A stretch of 5,759 nt of DNA from Candidatus Woesearchaeota archaeon (GTDB lineage Archaea > Nanobdellota > Nanobdellia > Woesearchaeales > JACQSR01): assembly GCA_023255615.1 (NCBI GenBank), contig JAHFLI010000082.1, positions 1 to 5,759 on the forward strand, written 5' to 3'. This document shows, piece after piece, positions 1-3,235 of this stretch; position 1 is the first letter of the stretch, and each line of letters starts with the position of its first letter. Under the pieces are notes generated by a model. The model did no database searches and had not been told where the DNA came from. It worked only from the letters and a program-made list of their open reading frames with translations. The translations under genes were made by a program, and so were the position numbers.

Positions 1-1
1 A

Positions 2-217
2 GTTCATCCAAAAAATGAAAATGTTATCTATCTTGCGTATGATCATGGCGAAGTATTAAAATCAACAGATCCTGGAGAAACATGGAACGTCATCAGTCAA
101 GATATTCCGACACAGGGCTTTGTCATATTAAAAGTTGATCCAAACGAAGACATCATTTATGTTGAAGGGCCAGGATCAGGAATCTGGAAAAGAACATTTG
201 CGGAAGAAATAAACTAA
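2..217 (+). CDS. Asp-box (BNR-type) beta-propeller protein, C-terminal fragment
   Basis: This is the last 71 codons of a gene that begins before the window; the frame is open from base 2 to the TAA at 215-217. Visible residues 21-28 read STDPGETW, a good Asp box (S-x-D-x-G-x-T-W), the beta-hairpin motif of BNR/sialidase/sortilin-like propellers. Before it, HPKNENVIYLAYDHGEVLKS follows the usual blade pattern of a 'DPxNxxxIY' turn, a strand and the box. A second blade start (VDPNEDIIYVEGPGSGIWK, residues 45-63) follows, with no complete Asp box after it, as expected for the strand that closes the ring. Such proteins are often extracellular or envelope-associated, but no signal peptide can be judged because the N-terminus is missing. 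The enzymatic or binding role is unknown: Asp boxes mark a fold, not a function. A T-run follows about 14 bases after the stop. Confidence 0.72.
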   Translation, partial: VHPKNENVIYLAYDHGEVLKSTDPGETWNVISQDIPTQGFVILKVDPNEDIIYVEGPGSGIWKRTFAEEIN

Positions 218-230
218 AAACTATGTTTCA

Positions 231-236
231 TTTTTT
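231..236 (+). terminator. T-run terminator after the beta-propeller gene
   Basis: Six consecutive T residues lie 14 bases after the stop codon at 215-217, with no obvious hairpin before them. Archaeal RNA polymerase commonly stops at such U-tracts, so this is a plausible end for the upstream + strand transcript, before the convergent 5S gene. Confidence 0.4.
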
Positions 237-253
237 AGAAGAGGTTTAATTTT

Positions 254-260
254 AAAAAAA
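254..260 (-). terminator. T7 terminator of the 5S rRNA gene
   Basis: On the minus strand seven T residues directly follow the ACC that ends the predicted 5S rRNA 3' strand. A U-run immediately after the mature 3' end, without an extra hairpin, is the usual archaeal terminator. It also helps to fix the 3' boundary of the rRNA. Confidence 0.6.
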
Positions 261-372
261 GGTGGACAGCTTTTCGACTTTCCCGCGCAATGCAGTACCG
301 ACCGAAACGGAAGCTTGCTTAACGACCGTGTTCGAAATGGGAACGGGTGATCCAAGCTCCTATGACCGTCCA
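261..372 (-). rRNA. rrf: 5S ribosomal RNA, free-standing and compact
   Basis: Read on the minus strand, the sequence shows 5S rRNA landmarks. The loop C core CCCATTTCGAACACGG lies near 335. Helix II is AGCTTG pairing with CAAGCT. The helix IV/V side is CGGTCGGTACTGC then GCGCGGGAAAGTCG, which resembles the archaeal GGUCAGUACUGG...GCGCG...GGGAAA block. Terminal helix I forms between TGGACGGT (372-365) and GCTGTCCA (270-263), including G-U pairs, and sets the ends to within a few bases. The length of about 110 nt is short compared with the usual 120-125; the shortening is in the helix IV hairpin, which here can be only CUGC/GCGG around a five-base loop. A TATA box is centred about 26 bp upstream and a T7 run follows. 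No 16S or 23S rRNA is adjacent, so it is a solo gene. The open frame on the opposite strand (262-453) is an artefact of this RNA. Confidence 0.9.
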
Positions 373-393
373 ATGGGAAGGAGTTATGAGGGG

Positions 394-403
394 TTTATAA
401 AAG
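394..403 (-). promoter_or_regulatory. rrf: TATA box (box A) of the 5S rRNA gene
   Basis: On the minus strand the sequence reads CTTTTATAAA. Its TTTATAAA core is centred at about 397.5, 25-26 bp upstream of the predicted 5S rRNA 5' end near 372. This is the standard distance between an archaeal TATA box and the transcription start. It supports transcription of the 5S gene on its own, starting directly at or very near the mature 5' end. Confidence 0.7.
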
Positions 404-440
404 TTATTATTTTCTATATGGAAGGCATAGTAGCCAAAAT

Positions 441-448
441 TTTAAATA
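441..448 (+). promoter_or_regulatory. TATA box of the SAM hydrolase gene, leaderless geometry
   Basis: TTTAAATA is preceded by the A-rich stretch CCAAAAT, which could serve as a TFB recognition element. Its centre (444.5) is 25-26 bp before the A of the ATG at 470, so transcription should begin at the start codon itself. No Shine-Dalgarno sequence precedes the ATG, which agrees with a leaderless mRNA. Confidence 0.6.
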
Positions 449-469
449 AATAACACTATTAAGATTCTT

Positions 470-1195
470 ATGATTGTCATTCTCTCTGATTTTGGAAATT
501 CAGAATATGTTGGTGTGATGAAAGGAGTAATCAAATCGATTGCAAAAAACACCGAGATTATTGACCTCTATCATGACATTCAACCTCAACAGATCAGACA
601 AGGTGCATGGATTCTTCTCAAGAACTATTTTTATTTTCCAAAGAAAACTATTTTTTTGTGCGTAGTAGATCCGGGAGTTGGAAGTGGAAGACCATGTGTC
701 GCCATACAAACGAAGAATTATTTTTTTGTTGGACCTGATAATGGATTAGTGTATCCTCCTGCGCAAGACGATGGAATTATTTCAGTTGTTTCCTTATCAA
801 CTTCCGATGCGTCAAAAACATTTCATGGGAGAGATATTTTTGCAAAAGCTGCGGCGCATTTAGAAAGAGGAGATTCGATTAAAAAATTAGGAAAGACGAT
901 GAAAATAAAAAATCAGTTATCATTTCATCTCAACGGACGAGAGGGTGAAATTGTTCATATTGATCATTTTGGAAACATTATTACAAATATTCCGTCATTA
1001 GGAAGAAAAAAGTATTCAATCAAAACAAAAAAACTTTCAACTACTCTTCCTTTTTTCTCAACCTATGACGAAGCTCCTTCAGAGAGATTATTTTTTATCG
1101 AAGGAAGTTCACATACCTTAGAAATTTCGATAAAAAGTGGAAAGGCCTCGGAAAAAATAAAATTAAGTATTGGAGAGAAAATAGTCATTCAATAA
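470..1195 (+). CDS. S-adenosyl-L-methionine hydrolase (adenosine-forming), SAM hydroxide adenosyltransferase family (DUF62)
   Basis: The 241-residue protein is a full-length member of the SAM hydroxide adenosyltransferase family, related to fluorinase and chlorinase. Members studied hydrolyse SAM to adenosine and L-methionine in the cytoplasm, using water activated at a conserved Asp-Arg-His set. Visible signatures are the N-terminal ILSDFGNSEYVGVMKGVI (residues 4-21), IIDLYHDI near 30-37, VVDPGVGSGR (65-74) with candidate catalytic D67 and R74, VGPDNGLVYP (87-96), and FHGRDIFAKAAAHL (118-131) with H119. The C-terminal domain opens with GEIVHIDHFGNIITNI (159-174), the other family hallmark. 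The Asp-to-Arg spacing of seven matches the hydrolases. I see no loop insertion of the fluorinase kind. The first motif has SDFG where TDFG is common. The start at 470 keeps the conserved N-terminal strand, lacks a Shine-Dalgarno sequence and sits 26 bp from a TATA box. The biological reason for hydrolysing SAM in archaea is unsettled; SAM-pool control or salvage are suggestions. The gene is divergent from 5S and not obviously in an operon. Confidence 0.92.
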   Translation: MIVILSDFGNSEYVGVMKGVIKSIAKNTEIIDLYHDIQPQQIRQGAWILLKNYFYFPKKTIFLCVVDPGVGSGRPCVAIQTKNYFFVGPDNGLVYPPAQDDGIISVVSLSTSDASKTFHGRDIFAKAAAHLERGDSIKKLGKTMKIKNQLSFHLNGREGEIVHIDHFGNIITNIPSLGRKKYSIKTKKLSTTLPFFSTYDEAPSERLFFIEGSSHTLEISIKSGKASEKIKLSIGEKIVIQ

Positions 1196-1216
1196 GTTCT
1201 ATTCTCTCTCACAATA

Positions 1217-1224
1217 TTTATAAA
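1217..1224 (+). promoter_or_regulatory. TATA box of the PRC/MgtE-N/CBS gene, leaderless geometry
   Basis: TTTATAAA is centred at 1220.5, 25-26 bp before the ATG at 1246, giving a predicted start of transcription at the start codon. A GAGG lies at 1225-1228, but it is too far from 1246 to act as a Shine-Dalgarno site. The ATG at 1230 that it would serve meets a stop after four codons. The promoter sits in the 50 bp gap after the SAM hydrolase gene, so the two genes need not be co-transcribed. Confidence 0.6.
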
Positions 1225-1245
1225 GAGGAATGACACCAAAATAAT

Positions 1246-2526
1246 ATGGTCTATTTTAGTCAACTTAAAAATTCTGTAATCCTCGATCCTCACAATAAAG
1301 AAGTTGGAAAACTAAAAGATTTGGTTTTTGTCGACGGAAAAGACAATGCTGAAGTCACTCATCTGATTTATGCTAATGCTGAGGGCGTCGCGCAAAAAAT
1401 GCGTGTGTCTCGTGTCGAAGAATTTAAGGGGGATAAATCATCTCCTGAAGGACCGATTGTCATAAAGCTCAATACAAAGATTGCAGATATTCAACCATTT
1501 TTTGTTAAAGAAGAAGATTTACGGGTTTCATCATTGCTTGACAAGCAAGTGGTTGATATCCATGGGATGAAAGTTGTTCGCATCAACGATGTTCTCCTCG
1601 CTAAAGTCAATGGGAGTTTTAGTATTATTGCCGTGTGTATTGGATCACGAAGTTTTTTGAGACGATTGGGATTTCTTCCGAAAGTCTTTGCAGATCATTC
1701 CAAAGAGCAAATTATCCAATGGAGATCTATTGAAGCATTGCATCCTCCCTTTCGTGATCTTCATTTGCGGGTGCAGAAACAAAAAATTGCTGATCTTCAT
1801 CCAGAAGACATTGCCGACATTATGGAAGATCTTAATCCGAAGGATGCCAAACTCATTTTTAATTCTCTCAATAAGAAAAAAGCAGCCCGAACGTTGATTC
1901 AATTAGGATCTGAAGTCCAGGAGAATATTATCGGTGACTTCAAAACAAAACGAATTGTTGAATTTTTAGAGGAGATACCGCCCGAACAAGCTGCAGATAT
2001 TTTGGGATTATTTCCCGGAGCGAAACGAACAGCCATTTTAACATTAATGGATAAGAAAACATCTCATCATATCGGCAAAATTCTCAAATATCCAACAGAA
2101 TCTGCCGGTACGATTATGGAAACTGATTTTGTTGCAGTTCCAGAACGATTTACCGTCAAACAAACATTAGAATATGTGAGAAAAAATCCTCCTTCTTCAG
2201 AAAAATTGTACCATATTTATAGTGTGGATAAAGAGATGTCATTAACCGGAATTATTCCTATTCGAAAACTGCTTCTTGCCTCTCCACGGAGCAGGGTTAA
2301 AGATATCAAAAAATCTGAAGTGATTTACGTCGAAACGAATACGCCTCATGAAGATATAGCCAAAACGATGTCTCGGTACGATTTATTTGTTCTCCCTGTG
2401 GTTTCAAAAGACAAAAAACTCGTTGGAGTCGTCACTGCTGATGATGTGATGGCCGAAATTATGCCTCAGAAATGGCGCACTGAAAAACACAAAGCAAAAA
2501 AGATGAAGGCGAATGGAACTTCGTAA
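1246..2526 (+). CDS. Soluble PRC-barrel / MgtE N-domain / CBS-pair protein without a channel domain
   Basis: This 426-residue protein has the cytosolic regulatory parts of the MgtE magnesium channel but no membrane part. Residues 1-90 and about 93-165 look like two PRC-barrel-type beta domains (DPHNKEVGKLKDLVF and DIHGMKVVRINDVLL both show the 'G-x-x-[IVL]-[GR]-x-[IVL]-x-D' pattern). Residues about 180-285 are an MgtE N-domain of short helical repeats (LHPEDIADIMEDL, LEEIPPEQAADILGLF), ending in KYPTESAGTIM, the hallmark joint to the first CBS motif. CBS1 covers about 290-345 and CBS2 about 355-405 (VLPVVSKDKKLVGVVTADDVM). A lysine-rich tail follows to residue 423. In MgtE these domains sense Mg2+ and gate the pore; here no hydrophobic transmembrane segments are present. 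Similar stand-alone proteins in other prokaryotes can sit beside metal transporter genes (recalled), but no transporter gene lies on either side here. The likely role is a cytoplasmic metal or nucleotide sensor; its partner is unknown. The start is leaderless by promoter spacing. Confidence 0.85.
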   Translation: MVYFSQLKNSVILDPHNKEVGKLKDLVFVDGKDNAEVTHLIYANAEGVAQKMRVSRVEEFKGDKSSPEGPIVIKLNTKIADIQPFFVKEEDLRVSSLLDKQVVDIHGMKVVRINDVLLAKVNGSFSIIAVCIGSRSFLRRLGFLPKVFADHSKEQIIQWRSIEALHPPFRDLHLRVQKQKIADLHPEDIADIMEDLNPKDAKLIFNSLNKKKAARTLIQLGSEVQENIIGDFKTKRIVEFLEEIPPEQAADILGLFPGAKRTAILTLMDKKTSHHIGKILKYPTESAGTIMETDFVAVPERFTVKQTLEYVRKNPPSSEKLYHIYSVDKEMSLTGIIPIRKLLLASPRSRVKDIKKSEVIYVETNTPHEDIAKTMSRYDLFVLPVVSKDKKLVGVVTADDVMAEIMPQKWRTEKHKAKKMKANGTS

Positions 2527-2531
2527 ACAGA

Positions 2532-2687
2532 TTATTTTTTTGGAGATTTCCGTTTAGGATTCTGTTCGGATTCTTCAATAATAAACACCCCCATGTAGCC
2601 ACACGATTTGCAAAGGAATTTACCGAATACCGTTCCCATGTAAGGCGTCAGTGTATTTTTCTTCAAACATCTTGGGCAAATTAACAT
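2532..2687 (-). CDS. Small zinc-ribbon protein (51 residues)
   Basis: The minus strand encodes 51 residues from ATG (2687-2685) to TAA (2534-2532). The N-terminus reads MLICPRC and residues 26-31 read CKSCGY, giving two CPxC/CxxC knuckles 19 residues apart (C4, C7, C26, C29), enough for one zinc ribbon. The second knuckle is followed by a hydrophobic beta strand and an acidic patch (MGVFIIEESEQ), then a lysine-rich tail (KRKSPKK). This arrangement, with YMGTVFG between the knuckles, resembles very short Zn-ribbon proteins common in archaeal genomes, whose function is mostly unknown; binding of nucleic acid or a role beside transcription or translation factors is only a guess. No upstream in-frame start exists before a stop at 2741-2739, which fixes the start. 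It converges on the MgtE-N/CBS gene with five bases between stops. The coding pattern and four ordered cysteines make it a convincing gene despite its size. Confidence 0.82.
   Translation of the reverse strand: MLICPRCLKKNTLTPYMGTVFGKFLCKSCGYMGVFIIEESEQNPKRKSPKK
2535..2541 (+). terminator. T7 terminator after the MgtE-N/CBS gene, inside the 3' end of the opposite gene
   Basis: Seven T residues begin nine bases after the stop codon at 2524-2526 and can end the + strand transcript. The same bases encode the two final lysines of the convergent Zn-ribbon gene, so terminator and coding sequence overlap. Confidence 0.45.
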
Positions 2688-2716
2688 TGGACAAGTTCTT
2701 CTAAGACCTACTGATT

Positions 2717-2724
2717 CTTTAATT
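2717..2724 (-). promoter_or_regulatory. Possible TATA box of the Zn-ribbon gene
   Basis: The minus strand reads AATTAAAG, centred about 33 bp upstream of the ATG at 2687. With the usual 26 bp spacing transcription would start near 2694 and leave a leader of about eight bases. The match is weaker than the other TATA boxes here, and an adjacent palindrome TTAATTAA (2739-2746) is an alternative element. Confidence 0.3.
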
Positions 2725-2771
2725 GATAGGTTTTCGTGTTAATTAAATCATGGTGAAATGACTCAGAAATA

Positions 2772-2779
2772 TTTTTATA
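2772..2779 (+). promoter_or_regulatory. TATA box of the 110-residue hypothetical gene
   Basis: TTTTTATA is centred at 2775.5. A start 26 bp downstream falls near 2801, which leaves a leader of about 20 nt containing the Shine-Dalgarno site before the ATG at 2821. This differs from the leaderless arrangement at 470 and 1246. Confidence 0.5.
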
Positions 2780-2807
2780 CTAAATGCTATTTCCGCTAGG
2801 AATAGAT

Positions 2808-2813
2808 GGAGGT
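2808..2813 (+). promoter_or_regulatory. Strong Shine-Dalgarno site deciding the start at 2821
   Basis: GGAGGT is complementary to the expected CCUCC of the 16S rRNA 3' end and lies seven bases before the ATG at 2821, an ideal spacing. An in-frame ATG at 2806 overlaps this site and would add five residues (MEVVI), but it has no ribosome-binding sequence of its own. The start at 2821 is therefore preferred. Confidence 0.75.
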
Positions 2814-2820
2814 AGTGATA

Positions 2821-3153
2821 ATGGAACAGAGACAAACATTAATGGATCTACTCGTTGAACTAAAAAATTTTTGTATTGATCAAAAGTTTGAGCCAGATGT
2901 TGCGGGAAGAATTGCAGAAGATGCAAAAAGGATTTTTGAAGAAAAAGGGACTTATATGTTAAGTTACCCAATCGATCCCCCCCTATTTGCAGAAATTCTT
3001 CTCAGAGATACTGTACGCTCTGAGTACGGTGATATGACTGCGCCTGTTGTTCGATTGCAGAGGGATTATGCGAGAGGAATTTGTGGAGATCAAATTTTTC
3101 AAGAAGTATACACTGGAATGATTCAAGATGGTGCAAATTATAGACCGAAGTAA
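2821..3153 (+). CDS. Hypothetical protein, 110 residues, mostly helical
   Basis: I do not recognise this family. Starting from the ATG preceded by a strong Shine-Dalgarno site, the protein has 110 residues, is charged and looks cytoplasmic: it has no signal peptide or membrane segment. Residues 5-20 (QTLMDLLVELKNFCID) and 26-42 (DVAGRIAEDAKRIFEEK) have amphipathic helix patterns. A proline-containing turn follows (SYPIDPPLFAEILLRD, 48-63), then a further helical stretch with RLQRDYARGICGDQIFQEVYTGMI (78-101). Two cysteines (C18, C88) are too far apart to make a metal knuckle. The gene has its own TATA box upstream and a T-run after its stop, so it looks like a single-gene transcript. Reading-frame length, start signals and promoter together argue that it is real; function is open. 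Confidence 0.72.
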   Translation: MEQRQTLMDLLVELKNFCIDQKFEPDVAGRIAEDAKRIFEEKGTYMLSYPIDPPLFAEILLRDTVRSEYGDMTAPVVRLQRDYARGICGDQIFQEVYTGMIQDGANYRPK

Positions 3154-3159
3154 TTTAAG

Positions 3160-3164
3160 TTTTT
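3160..3164 (+). terminator. T-run after the 110-residue hypothetical gene
   Basis: Five T residues begin seven bases after the TAA at 3151-3153, followed by a pyrimidine stretch. This is a short but plausible archaeal terminator, with no hairpin before it. Confidence 0.35.
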
Positions 3165-3204
3165 CCCTTCAATATAATCATTATAAAGAATTAAATTAAC
3201 AACA

Positions 3205-3212
3205 TTTAAATA
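3205..3212 (+). promoter_or_regulatory. TATA box of the surface hydrolase gene
   Basis: TTTAAATA, the same octamer as the one before the SAM hydrolase gene, is centred 27-28 bp before the ATG at 3236, so the transcript would start within one or two bases of the ATG. An alternative TATA-like TTATAAAG at 3181-3188 would give a leader of about 26 nt carrying the weak Shine-Dalgarno AAGG at 3227-3230. The two cannot be separated by sequence alone. Confidence 0.5.
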
Positions 3213-3235
3213 CTATTTTTTTCTAAAAGGATAAA

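Noticed and set aside
262..453. A 63-residue + strand open frame after the beta-propeller gene
   Set aside because: Most of it is the complement of the 5S rRNA, with the rest over the two promoters; the protein has no family features and no start signals.
500..709. A minus-strand open frame within the SAM hydrolase gene
   Set aside because: It lies wholly inside a well-supported gene and shows no motif or start signal of its own.
1645..1902. Overlapping open frames on both strands in the MgtE-N region
   Set aside because: Both are shadows of the strongly supported MgtE-N/CBS frame, without recognisable domains.
2688..2820. Possible small RNA or riboswitch in the gap between the divergent genes
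   Set aside because: The gap is AT-rich, holds the two divergent promoters and a short palindrome, and shows no stable hairpin series or known riboswitch core.
2780..2971. Minus-strand open frame opposite the 110-residue gene
   Set aside because: The + strand frame has a TATA box, a strong Shine-Dalgarno site and a terminator; the minus frame has none and no domain.
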